DNA of 64,000 nucleotides, taken from contig NZ_RSAA01000035.1 of NCBI RefSeq assembly GCF_003931915.1, positions 186,001 through 250,000 on the forward strand, read 5' to 3'. Source of the DNA: Saccharopolyspora rhizosphaerae. GTDB lineage: Bacteria; Actinomycetota; Actinomycetes; Mycobacteriales; Pseudonocardiaceae. The notes under the pieces were generated by a model that worked only from the letters and a program-made list of their open reading frames with translations, searched no databases and was not told the DNA's origin. This document shows positions 51,540-58,960 of this stretch, piece after piece. How positions within the stretch are numbered: position 1 is the first letter of the stretch; every line of letters starts with the position of its first letter. The position numbers and the translations under genes were made by a program.

Positions 51540-52316
51540 GTGACCACCAGCGATCTCGACCTCGCCCAGCAGCTGGCCGACGTGGCCGACTCGATCACCA
51601 CGGCGCGCTTCCGCGCCCGCGACCTCGGCGTCGACCGCAAGCCCGACCGCACCCCGGTGACCGACGCCGACCTGGCGGTCGAGGACGCGGTGCGCGAGGT
51701 GATCGCCGAGCACCGGCCCGATGACGTCGTCGCCGGTGAGGAGCGCGGCGGCACCGCAGGCGAGGGCCGGACGTGGGTGCTGGACCCGATCGACGGCACG
51801 AAGAACTTCCTGCGCGGGGTGCCCGCGTGGGCGTCGCTGATCGCGCTCGTCGACGGGCAGCGCCCGGTGGTCGGCGTGATCAGCGCTCCGGCGCTCAGCA
51901 AGCGCTGGTGGGCGGCGTCCGGTGAGGGCGCCTGGTGCCGGACCCGTCAGGGGGAGCCGGAGCGGATCGCGGTGTCCGGCGTCCGCGACACCGCCGACGC
52001 CTACGTCTCGACCACGCACCTGGGCACCTGGGTGGAGCACCACTCGCGGGAGTCCTACCTGCGCCTGGTCGACGCCTGCTGGGAGAACCGGGCGTTCGGC
52101 GACTTCTGGCAGCACTGCCTGGTCGCCGAGGGCGCCATCGACATCGCGGCCGAGCCGATCGTCAACCCGTGGGACGTGGCGGCGGCGCAGGTCCTGGTGG
52201 AGGAGGCCGGCGGCAAGTTCACCGACCTCTCCGGCCACCCTCGCTACGACGGCGGCAACGCCCTCTCCACCAACGGACACCTGCACGAGAAGGCCCTCCA
52301 CCTCCTCGATCGCTGA
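51540..52316 (+). CDS. hisN: Histidinol-phosphatase, inositol monophosphatase fold
   Basis: It removes phosphate from histidinol phosphate in histidine synthesis. The 258-residue protein carries the IMPase motifs: GEERGG for the first metal, WVLDPIDGTKNFLRGVP and, near the C-terminus, VNPWDVAAAQVLVEEAGG. The segment DFWQHCLVAEGAIDIAAEP supports the HisN group over inositol or fructose phosphatases. GTG 51540 is used. It is divergent from the response regulator gene across 126 bp. Confidence 0.87.
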   Translation: MTTSDLDLAQQLADVADSITTARFRARDLGVDRKPDRTPVTDADLAVEDAVREVIAEHRPDDVVAGEERGGTAGEGRTWVLDPIDGTKNFLRGVPAWASLIALVDGQRPVVGVISAPALSKRWWAASGEGAWCRTRQGEPERIAVSGVRDTADAYVSTTHLGTWVEHHSRESYLRLVDACWENRAFGDFWQHCLVAEGAIDIAAEPIVNPWDVAAAQVLVEEAGGKFTDLSGHPRYDGGNALSTNGHLHEKALHLLDR

Positions 52317-52344
52317 ACCTGTGCGGTGGTTGCCCTGCTGAGCA

Positions 52345-52500
52345 GTGCCAGGAGCGGAACCTGGGCGCTTCCGTGGACTCCGTGCGCCGCTCCTTGAGTG
52401 TTCGCTCGAACACTCAAGGAGCGTCACGGCGTACTCGCCAGGAAGGCGCTCAGAACCCGCGGCGGCGCCAGCGCCGAAGGTGCGGGAAGAGGACGGCACC
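52345..52500 (-). repeat. Dispersed intergenic repeat, copy A (downstream of hisN)
   Basis: Read on the minus strand, GCCGCCGCGGGTTCTGAGC (from 52466) runs on to CTGGCGAGTACGCCGTGACG, a long hairpin (52389-52422), AGGAGC and CCACGGA. It matches copy B at 54456-54640 (about 38 of 46 core bases) in the opposite orientation. It lies in the 212-bp gap between hisN and the DUF2339 gene, which has no other gene. Confidence 0.6.
52389..52422. terminator. Perfect 15-bp hairpin within repeat copy A
   Basis: GCTCCTTGAGTGTTC (52389-52403) pairs with 52408-52422 across GCTC. It lies 72 nt after the hisN stop and could end both hisN and the opposing DUF2339 gene. Confidence 0.65.
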
Positions 52501-52528
52501 GCCACGCAGGGCGATTCTTCACCCGCCC

Positions 52529-54295
52529 CTAAGCCGACTGCTCTGGCTGGCGGCTGAGCAGCCGGGCGTAGCCGACTCCTGCGGTGAGCAGGATGAGGCC
52601 GGCGCAGAGGAAGGCGATCACGCGGGCGAAGCCGTCCAGCGTGGACAGGTCGAACAGCAGCAGCTTCGCCAGGGACACGGCCGTGAGCACCAGGCCGCCG
52701 ATGCGCAGGTGCCGGACGCGGACGCCGCGCAGCAGCAGGGCGATCGCGAAGACCACCCAGCACAGGGTGATCAGGATGTGCCCGGCCAGGAACGCGCTGC
52801 GGGTGTCGCTGACCAGCAGGCACGCGGCCATCGTGGCGCTGGCCGTCCCGTAGAGCAGCGCCACCGCGGCCGCGGCCCACAGCACCAGCGACTTCGGCAG
52901 GCTGCCGAGCTTCCCGACGCGCACGCCGGCGGTCGGCAGGGCGACCGCGACGACGGCGATCAGCAGGCCCGCGACCAGCCCGGCGACCCCGGTCCCGTCG
53001 TCGAACCACAGCAACGCGTCGATCGGGACCTCGTTGCCCAGGGCCAGGAGGAAGCCGAACACCGCGTAGCAGGTGGCCCCGAGCAGCACCCCGCCGCGCC
53101 GCAGCAGGTATCCGGCGATGGTCAGCAGCAGCGCCTCGCAGAGCAGGCCGGTCGCCCAGCTGGAGACGTCCAGCGCGGTGACGGTCGCTTGCCCGGAGGC
53201 GACCACGGCCATGGCGCCGACGGCGGCCAGGAAACGGCTGGGCAGCCAGTCGCTGAAGGCCGGCAGGTAGCGGCCGACGGCCCAGATCGCGGCCAGCAGC
53301 AACGCCATCCCGGCACCGGTGGCGGTCGCCTCGGCGCGTTCCAGCAGCATCGGCCCGGCCAGGAACGCCGGGGTCGGCGAGGCGACGAGCAGGCCGATGG
53401 CGGTGCGTTCGGCGGCGGGCCGGAACCCGGCCGTGGTGGCGGCGATGACGATGCCCAGCACCGCTGCCGCCAGGATCGCGGGCACCAGCACGGGGTTCGG
53501 GTAGACCAGGTCCCAGAAGGCACCGACGAACGCGGCGAGCACGGTGGGGATGCCCGCTGCGAGGGCGAGTCCGCCCCAGCCCCGGCGCACCTGCACGGGT
53601 GCGGCGGCGACCTGCAGCAGCACGACGAAGCCGATCAGCTGCGCGCCGGCCCCCCAAGCGATCACGGGAGCGCAGATCGCGGAGGCGAGGACCACGCCGA
53701 CCGCCAGCGGCTGCGCCTCCCAGCGGTCCGCGAGCAGAAGTCCGCCGATCGCGACGACCAGCCCGACACCGAGACCGGCCGGGACGGGGAGGTAGTCGTA
53801 GAGCGCGGTCGCGGCGACGACGTCGAGGAACAGCGCGGCGAAACCGGTGGTGGCCAAGGAGATCGAGGCCACGCGTTGTTCGGCCGCCTTGCGGTGCACC
53901 CACCAGCCGGCGGCGATGAGCAACGCGGCCAGGGCCGCTCCGCCCGCGACGCGCCCGGCGGGGCCGAGCCAGTCCTGCTGGACGGCCAGGACCAGCAGGA
54001 ACACCACGCCGAGCAAGGTCACCCCGCCACCGACCCAGGCCAGCACGCGGCTCGGTTCGAGGTCCGCGCGGAACCGCCGCTTCGGCTTCGCCGAGGGCGG
54101 TGACGGCGGCGCGGGCACCGGCTCGGCGGAGGGCTGGACGGGCTCGCTCGGAGCTTCCGGCTCCTGCTGCGAGCGGTTCGCGGCCTCGGTCTGCAGCACG
54201 CTGCCCAGGTACGACAGGCGCTGCCCGATCGCGGTCAACTCACCTGCGACTAGCTGGAGGGTGTCTCCCTGGTGCGGTTGCGACATGCCGGTCAT
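52529..54295 (-). CDS. DUF2339 family multi-pass membrane protein
   Basis: The 588-residue protein has an N-terminal polar part (about 1-80) with a short coiled-coil-like helix (GELTAIGQRLSYLGSVL), a Pro-rich linker, then about 15 hydrophobic helices. The opening of the membrane part, RVLAWVGGGVTLLGVVFLLV, and the last helices LLLFDLSTLDGFARVIAFL are the DUF2339 signature. The family's function is not established. ATG 54295 has AGGGACC directly upstream at 5 nt; frames further upstream are unlikely. It is flanked by inverted copies A and B of an intergenic repeat. Confidence 0.85.
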   Translation of the reverse strand: MTGMSQPHQGDTLQLVAGELTAIGQRLSYLGSVLQTEAANRSQQEPEAPSEPVQPSAEPVPAPPSPPSAKPKRRFRADLEPSRVLAWVGGGVTLLGVVFLLVLAVQQDWLGPAGRVAGGAALAALLIAAGWWVHRKAAEQRVASISLATTGFAALFLDVVAATALYDYLPVPAGLGVGLVVAIGGLLLADRWEAQPLAVGVVLASAICAPVIAWGAGAQLIGFVVLLQVAAAPVQVRRGWGGLALAAGIPTVLAAFVGAFWDLVYPNPVLVPAILAAAVLGIVIAATTAGFRPAAERTAIGLLVASPTPAFLAGPMLLERAEATATGAGMALLLAAIWAVGRYLPAFSDWLPSRFLAAVGAMAVVASGQATVTALDVSSWATGLLCEALLLTIAGYLLRRGGVLLGATCYAVFGFLLALGNEVPIDALLWFDDGTGVAGLVAGLLIAVVAVALPTAGVRVGKLGSLPKSLVLWAAAAVALLYGTASATMAACLLVSDTRSAFLAGHILITLCWVVFAIALLLRGVRVRHLRIGGLVLTAVSLAKLLLFDLSTLDGFARVIAFLCAGLILLTAGVGYARLLSRQPEQSA

Positions 54296-54347
54296 GGTCC
54301 CTGTCGCACGCGTGCGCGACATCAGTAGCACTACTCAGATGCCCACG

Positions 54348-54357
54348 TGAGTACTCA
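54348..54357 (-). promoter_or_regulatory. Palindrome TGAGTACTCA upstream of the DUF2339 gene
   Basis: This perfect 10-bp palindrome is 53 nt upstream of the DUF2339 start, with a half site CTACTCAG at 54331-54338 nearby. It may be an operator for an unknown regulator. Confidence 0.35.
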
Positions 54358-54455
54358 GCCCCGCAGTCTGAGCAGTGTCGAGGATGCGACGAGACCGCTT
54401 CTTGAGGTGGGGACCTCAACCAGCCCCACCGCCGCAGGTTCGAGGCGGCTCGCGG

Positions 54456-54640
54456 CGGCAGCCGCCTCTTCAAGTGTGGGACTCAGCCGTCACCGCCGCA
54501 GGTTCTGAGCGGCTTCGTGGAGAGTACGCCGCGACGCCGTGTGCTGGCGCACATCAGGAGCGGAGCGGAGCCACGGAGCCGCTGGGCTCTCCCGTTCCGG
54601 AGGTTCTGCCACCCGCACCGCCACGCACAGCACGAACAGG
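54456..54640 (+). repeat. Dispersed intergenic repeat, copy B (next to toxin cassette)
   Basis: From 54492 this reads ACCGCCGCAGGTTCTGAGC, then GGAGAGTACGCCGCGACGC, a hairpin (GTGTGC-TGG-CGCACA), AGGAGC, CCACGGA and CCGCACCGCCACGCACAGC. Copies A and C carry the same blocks in the same order. Confidence 0.6.
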
Positions 54641-54641
54641 A

Positions 54642-54944
54642 TCACCTGGGAAGTTGAGTGCCGTGGGGTGGCGTGCTGGTGACATCTACTGGGCCTACCA
54701 CGCCGCGGAGCGCTTGGGTCCAGGTGAGCCTGCCGAACAGGTAGAAGCAGGCGACCTGCTCATCGCTGAAGCAGGCCCAGTCGTAGCGGTTGCCCTGCTC
54801 GCGCCAGAAGACCTCCCACGCCGGGCCGTTCTCGGACTCCACGCGCAGCAGGCACCAGGCGTCGTCGGCTTCGGCACCGACGGAGATCAGCTCTTCCGGG
54901 ACGCCCATCGCGACCAGCCAGCCGAGCACCGATTCGCTGTTCAC
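54642..54944 (-). CDS. Small protein, probable immunity partner of the TNT toxin
   Basis: This is a 100-residue acidic protein, rich in Trp and Tyr, with no signal or membrane segment. Segments are VLGWLVAMGVPEELISVGAE, DDAWCLLRVESENGPAWEVF and WREQGNRYDWACF, then YLFGRLTWTQALRGVV. It is not clearly the mycobacterial IFT (which is larger, about 176 residues), but from memory similar small proteins follow TNT-domain genes in other actinobacteria. Its GTG start overlaps the toxin stop as GTGA, so translation is coupled. Position and size suggest it inhibits the NADase; this is inference. Confidence 0.65.
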   Translation of the reverse strand: MNSESVLGWLVAMGVPEELISVGAEADDAWCLLRVESENGPAWEVFWREQGNRYDWACFSDEQVACFYLFGRLTWTQALRGVVGPVDVTSTPPHGTQLPR

Positions 54945-56932
54945 CCCGTGCTCCCCTGCCGCTCTTCTCGTTCGTCCGGTGGTCGTTCGCCGTCGGTGGT
55001 GCCGGTGAGGACCAGGCGCACCGTGGAGGCCTCGGACTGCCGTCTGGTCCTGGTCAGCTCCACCAGGTAGCCGAGCCCGACGAGGTCGTGGGCGGAGCAG
55101 GTGGCCCGGTACCGGGTACCGCCACCGGGCTGCTCGAACCAGGGCGCGGCCACCGACCGCCACACCGGCAGCGGACGCAGCAACCGGTACCGCCGGTAGT
55201 CGCGCTCGGCGTGATCGGGCGGCAGCGAGCGGTGCGCGAACGGTGTCGCCGCCGCGCAGAACCACCGTCCGTGGCCGGTGCCGAGGTGGTCGACGACGGT
55301 GTCCGGCTCCAGCACGACGGGCTCGCCGGGTTCGAACCCGCCTTCCGGGCACTCCTGCGGCCAGCGGTGGTCCGGCCCGGCGTCCCGGTTCTCGTAGCGC
55401 CGCTCCCACTCGTGCTCGCTGAGCTCGCCGAGGGGGTCGTACCGGGCGATCAGGTCGTCCGGGATGCGTTCGCGCTCGGCGCGTTCGTCGCGGGAGCGCA
55501 ACGCGTCCTCGTACACCGCGGCGGACCGGGCGCGGCGCACCGCGTCGGTGTCGTCGACCAGGTCGGAGCGCGGGTGGTCCTGCGGCGGGAAGTTCAGCCC
55601 CTCGCGGGTTTCCGCGGGTTCCTGCTGGGGCAGCTGGCGGCTGGCCTGGTCGGCGGCCACCGGGATGTAGCCGATCGGGAACTGGTGCAGCACGAAGGCC
55701 ACCACGTCGGCGTTGCGCGGGCCGTGGCGGAGCGGTCGCTGCTGCGGTTCCGGTGCCGCCGGGTTCGGCTGGGCCTGTGGCGGCAGCGGACGCAGCGCAC
55801 CGCGCTGCACGTTCCCCGCGGGCGGCGGGTTCGGCGGTCGGTTCTGGGTGGGCTGCCCCTGCTGGGCCTGCCCCTGCTGGGGCGGTGGTCCGGGGACGAC
55901 CGGTCCCCGACCGGGTGCGGCCGGTCGTGCCGGTGCGCCGGGCTGCTGCGGCGGTGGCGCAGCGGGCCCTCCCACGGCGTAACCGCCCGGCTGTGGCGGC
56001 GGGGGCGGAGCGGCGGCGAAACCCGCTGCTGGAGGCGGCGGCGGTGCACCGGGTTGGTGCCCGGCCCACGCGGTGTGCGCGGCGTGCGGCGCGGTGCTGG
56101 GCGCGTCGTCCGGCCGGCCGCCGGGACCGATCACCGGGATCGGGCCCGTGCCCGCGTCCCCGGGATCCGCTACCCATCCCGGGCTCGCCTGTTCGGCGGA
56201 CGCACCGAACCCGCCTTCCGGCACGGCTTCGCGGAGGGTGTCCTGCGCACCCTCGGCACCTCCGACTGCTCCCACGGCACGTTCCGCATCGTCGACCACG
56301 CTGACATCACCGGCACCCGCCGCGTCCACTGAGGACTCGACGGTGCCCGTTCCGGTCCCCAGCGTATGGCCTGCGGTGGCGCCGACGTCCGGGAGAGCGC
56401 CGGAGGTGGCCTGGGCCACCTCCCGGGCACCGCCGTCGAGCGCGGTGGACAAGGTTTCGTGCACCCGCGCCACGGCGGCCGCAGCGCCGCTGAGCACCGG
56501 CTCGAGAATGGCCAGCGCCTGCGGGTGTCCGGCGGCGGCCGCCTGCTCGGCGGCGTCGGTCTGCTGCGCCAGCGAGACGAGTTCGCGCACGAGTTCCACC
56601 TTGGCGGCGCCGATCTGCTCGGCCGCGTGGTCCAGCCGGTCGGCGGCGTCCCGGCACTGCCGGGCGGCGGTGGGCAGGAGCCCGCCGTCGGCGGCGAGGT
56701 CGTCCCACCGGCTGCTCGCGGCCTGGGCGGCCTCGCCGTCGAAGGAGGTGAGCGCACCCTGCGCTGTCGCGTCGGCGCTGCGGGTGAGGGAATCGAGACC
56801 TTGCGCGGCTTCGCGCCAGGCCGCGGCGGCTTCGCGCATCCGGTCTTCGTCCGCGGCGGGCCAGCGGGCTCCGGCGCGGGCGGCGACGTCGCGGAGTTCA
56901 GCGGGGAGTTCGAGGCCCACGAGATCGCTCAC
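54941..56932 (-). CDS. ESX-type polymorphic toxin with C-terminal TNT (NAD+ glycohydrolase) domain
   Basis: The 663-residue protein resembles CpnT in layout. The N-terminal helical part (about 1-190) is a WXG100/ESX-like secretion domain. A Gly/Ser/Asp-rich part and a Pro/Gln-rich linker (about 190-400) follow. A further region (about 400-515) leads to the TNT domain (about 519-640), visible in PDTVVDHLGTGHGRWFC, TPFAHRSLPP, APWFEQPGGGTRYRA and GYLVELTRTRR. TNT domains hydrolyse NAD+ and kill cells. The position that usually reads Asp-Arg before a hydrophobic-Gly pair is Asp-His here. The GTG start overlaps the WXG100-like stop (GTGA). Activity is unproven. Confidence 0.85.
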   Translation of the reverse strand: MSDLVGLELPAELRDVAARAGARWPAADEDRMREAAAAWREAAQGLDSLTRSADATAQGALTSFDGEAAQAASSRWDDLAADGGLLPTAARQCRDAADRLDHAAEQIGAAKVELVRELVSLAQQTDAAEQAAAAGHPQALAILEPVLSGAAAAVARVHETLSTALDGGAREVAQATSGALPDVGATAGHTLGTGTGTVESSVDAAGAGDVSVVDDAERAVGAVGGAEGAQDTLREAVPEGGFGASAEQASPGWVADPGDAGTGPIPVIGPGGRPDDAPSTAPHAAHTAWAGHQPGAPPPPPAAGFAAAPPPPPQPGGYAVGGPAAPPPQQPGAPARPAAPGRGPVVPGPPPQQGQAQQGQPTQNRPPNPPPAGNVQRGALRPLPPQAQPNPAAPEPQQRPLRHGPRNADVVAFVLHQFPIGYIPVAADQASRQLPQQEPAETREGLNFPPQDHPRSDLVDDTDAVRRARSAAVYEDALRSRDERAERERIPDDLIARYDPLGELSEHEWERRYENRDAGPDHRWPQECPEGGFEPGEPVVLEPDTVVDHLGTGHGRWFCAAATPFAHRSLPPDHAERDYRRYRLLRPLPVWRSVAAPWFEQPGGGTRYRATCSAHDLVGLGYLVELTRTRRQSEASTVRLVLTGTTDGERPPDEREERQGSTG

Positions 56933-57255
56933 CCCTCTCCGGCGAGTCGGCGGAGCGCGTCGGCGCCGGCGGTGTCGGCCCGCCGGGTCGTGTCGGCCGC
57001 AGCGGCGAGGTCCTCGCCGAACCCCCGCAGCTCGCCGGGCAGCCGTCCGAGCGCGGCCAGCGCCTCGTCGGCCTGCGGCCGGTGGGTCGCGGCGAAGCGG
57101 GTGCCGAACTCGTCGTCACCCCAGCAGGCGCCGGTGTCCTCGACGGCTCGCCGGAGGGCGTCGGCGATGCGCTGCGCGTGCACGGCCACGTCGTCGAACT
57201 CGCCGGCGCGCTGCGCCAGCCGCTCGACGTCACTGCGGAATCCGCCCATGGTCAC
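56929..57255 (-). CDS. WXG100-like (ESX family) protein
   Basis: This is a 108-residue helical-hairpin protein. The turn between the two helices reads CWGDDEFG with Trp45-Gly46, which fits the WxG/W-G-D-D-E-x-G turn seen in ESX substrates. The second helix runs from about 52 to 100. Such proteins are secreted by type VII secretion, often as partners of the next gene's product. GTG 57255 overlaps the YbaB-like stop (GTGA); ATG 57249 is an alternative. Its own stop overlaps the toxin start. No T7SS core genes (EccC, MycP) are in the window. Confidence 0.78.
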   Translation of the reverse strand: MTMGGFRSDVERLAQRAGEFDDVAVHAQRIADALRRAVEDTGACWGDDEFGTRFAATHRPQADEALAALGRLPGELRGFGEDLAAAADTTRRADTAGADALRRLAGEG

Positions 57256-57692
57256 GTCCGTCCCGCCGGGCCCTGCTGCAGCCAGTCGACGTCCGAGAGG
57301 TCCTCGTCGACCGCGTCGTCGACGAGCCGTGGTTCGTCACGCGGCAGCGGTTCCGGCAGCGGCCCCACGAGGTTCGCGGGGTCGGTGCCCGCGGGCAGCA
57401 CGTCGGCGAGCACGGCCGCGGTGCGTTCCGCCGCGGTGCGGGCGGCCTCGCTGCTGAGCCGGACGATGGTGGCGGCGAGCTCGGCGGGACGCATCCGCCG
57501 TTCCACGTCGTCGGCGAGGACGAGCTCGCGCAGCGCGCCCTGCGGGCCGACGACGACCCGCACGCGCCCGTCGTCGCTGCTCGCGGTTCCGGTGATGGCG
57601 GAGAGCTCACGTCGGGTGCCGGACAGGCGTTCCCGGCTCCGCCGGTGGTCGGCCACCAGTTCCTCCACCTGGGACCTGTGGTCGGTTGCCAC
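57252..57692 (-). CDS. YbaB/EbfC family nucleoid-associated-like protein
   Basis: The 146-residue protein starts with a long helix (about 5-30, VEELVADHRRSRERLSGTRR). The YbaB-type strands [21 protein letters not shown] and a C-terminal helix (MRPAELAATIVRLSSEAAR) follow. YbaB/EbfC proteins bind DNA as dimers. In actinobacteria paralogues of this fold sit at the head of ESX-type operons and may act as secretion or regulatory factors. GTG 57692 follows AGGGAG at 7 nt. It is the first gene of the toxin cassette. Confidence 0.78.
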   Translation of the reverse strand: MATDHRSQVEELVADHRRSRERLSGTRRELSAITGTASSDDGRVRVVVGPQGALRELVLADDVERRMRPAELAATIVRLSSEAARTAAERTAAVLADVLPAGTDPANLVGPLPEPLPRDEPRLVDDAVDEDLSDVDWLQQGPAGRT

Positions 57693-57857
57693 TGCCGCTC
57701 CCTCCCCGTCGCGGGCGGTCAACGCCCCGATGGTTCCACGCGGCGGCGCGCTTTTCACCGGTCTGGCGCGGGCTCTCGGCCGGGAACCCCCGGTCGGCGC
57801 AGCGACCACGTGCACCTCGCACCCCTCGTCGAGCCCGGAACCTGCGAGGATGGCGGC

Positions 57858-58307
57858 ATGGCCACCATCGCGTACGAGGACCTGACGCCGGGGCGGACCT
57901 TCGACCTGGGGAAGACCGAGGTCGATCGCGAGGAGATGCTGGCGTTCAACGCCCGCTTCGACCCGCAGCCGTTCCACCTCGACGAGGAGGCGGGTCGCAA
58001 CTCGGTGTTGGGCGGGTTGTGCGCGTCCGGTTGGTTCACGGCGTCGCTGTGGATGCGGGCCTACGTCGACCACGTGCTGGCCGACTCGACCTCGCAGGGT
58101 TCGCCCGGCGGCAACGAGCTGGCGTGGTTGGCGCCGGTGTTCCCGGGTGACGTGCTGCGGTTCGGCATGGAGGTCACCGGTCAACGCCCCTCCCGCAGCA
58201 AACCGGGCCTGGGCCTGGTGGAGATCACCGGCACCGCCGACCGCGAGGGCGACCGGGTCCTGCGCTTCAGCTTCGTCGGGTTGTTCGCGACGCGCGAGCA
58301 GCGGTGA
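57858..58307 (+). CDS. MaoC-like dehydratase
   Basis: The 149-residue hotdog-fold protein has the hydratase 2 motif, with catalytic Asp and His, in FDPQPFHLDEEAGRNSVLGG and LCASGWFTASLWMRA. It would hydrate enoyl-CoA or a similar ester. No partner is visible. ATG 57858 follows GAGGA at about 8 nt. It is divergent from the toxin cassette and converges with cbiZ. Confidence 0.87.
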   Translation: MATIAYEDLTPGRTFDLGKTEVDREEMLAFNARFDPQPFHLDEEAGRNSVLGGLCASGWFTASLWMRAYVDHVLADSTSQGSPGGNELAWLAPVFPGDVLRFGMEVTGQRPSRSKPGLGLVEITGTADREGDRVLRFSFVGLFATREQR

Positions 58308-58318
58308 CCGCGGAGCGG

Positions 58319-58960
58319 TCACGCCGTGTCGCGCCGCGGGTTCTCGACCCGCAGCCCCGCGGTCACCGCAGCGTGGACCGCGCGTGCCAGCGACCCTCCG
58401 ATCGTCGACCGGGGTCCGCCGTAGGGCTCGGCGGGACCGTCGGGCGGGCAGAGCAGCGCTGTCGCGTCGGTGACCGTTCCGGTGCCCCGGACGCCGGATT
58501 CCGCCAGGGCTTGAGCTTTGGCCTCGGCGATGGTGGCGACCGCGTTGACCAGCGCGGCGTCGCTCAGCCGCACCGGTGACCAGCAGACGGCGTTGATCGT
58601 GCCCGGCGCCCACGCCTCGGCCTCGGCGGGGGCCGCGGCCCAGACGGGCGCGTTGGCGCCGGTGGTGACGCTGGCCAGCACACCACCGTCGGTCGCGGTG
58701 ACCTCGTGCCGCACGTCCACCGCGGTGAGCAGGCCGATCCCCGCGCCGCTCAGCCCGAGCCCGGTGGCCATCTCCCCGGTGTGGGCATCGGGGTCGGGGT
58801 GGTCGTAGTCGGTCTCCACGGTCGCGTTGAACACCCAGTCGCGCAGGCCGATGCCGCCGCCTCGGGGCGCCGAGGCGATCGCCAGCCACGGCTGCTCACA
58901 CCGCCAGACCAGCACCGGCCGGTCCTGCACGGTGTGCAGGACCGGGGTCGGTGCGGTCAC
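58319..58960 (-). CDS. cbiZ: Adenosylcobinamide amidohydrolase
   Basis: CbiZ cuts adenosylcobinamide so that it can be salvaged into coenzyme B12. The 213-residue protein shows the family segments GGGIGLRDWVFNATVE, YDHPDPDAH, GLGLSGAGIGLLTAVDV and ASVTTGANAPVWA. Other cobalamin genes are not in the window. GTG 58960 overlaps the HMG-CoA lyase stop as GTGA, so the two are co-translated although no functional link is known. Confidence 0.85.
   Translation of the reverse strand: MTAPTPVLHTVQDRPVLVWRCEQPWLAIASAPRGGGIGLRDWVFNATVETDYDHPDPDAHTGEMATGLGLSGAGIGLLTAVDVRHEVTATDGGVLASVTTGANAPVWAAAPAEAEAWAPGTINAVCWSPVRLSDAALVNAVATIAEAKAQALAESGVRGTGTVTDATALLCPPDGPAEPYGGPRSTIGGSLARAVHAAVTAGLRVENPRRDTA

Larger units (their letters stand above)
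54296..54641. other. Intergenic region between the DUF2339 gene and the toxin cassette
   Basis: No gene is seen in these 346 bases. From left to right they hold the DUF2339 promoter area, the palindrome at 54348-54357, and repeat copy B, which ends next to the stop codon of the immunity-like gene. Confidence 0.5.

Noticed and set aside
52345..54640. Composite transposon around the DUF2339 gene
   Set aside because: The flanking inverted repeats are imperfect and contain hairpins, and no transposase or target-site duplication is seen. They are better listed as dispersed intergenic repeats.
54375..55070. A 231-codon plus-strand frame over repeat copy B and the immunity-like gene
   Set aside because: The first half is the intergenic repeat, and the second half is antisense to the immunity-like and toxin genes. 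Similar translated fragments from copies A and C arise from the DNA repeat, not from a protein family.
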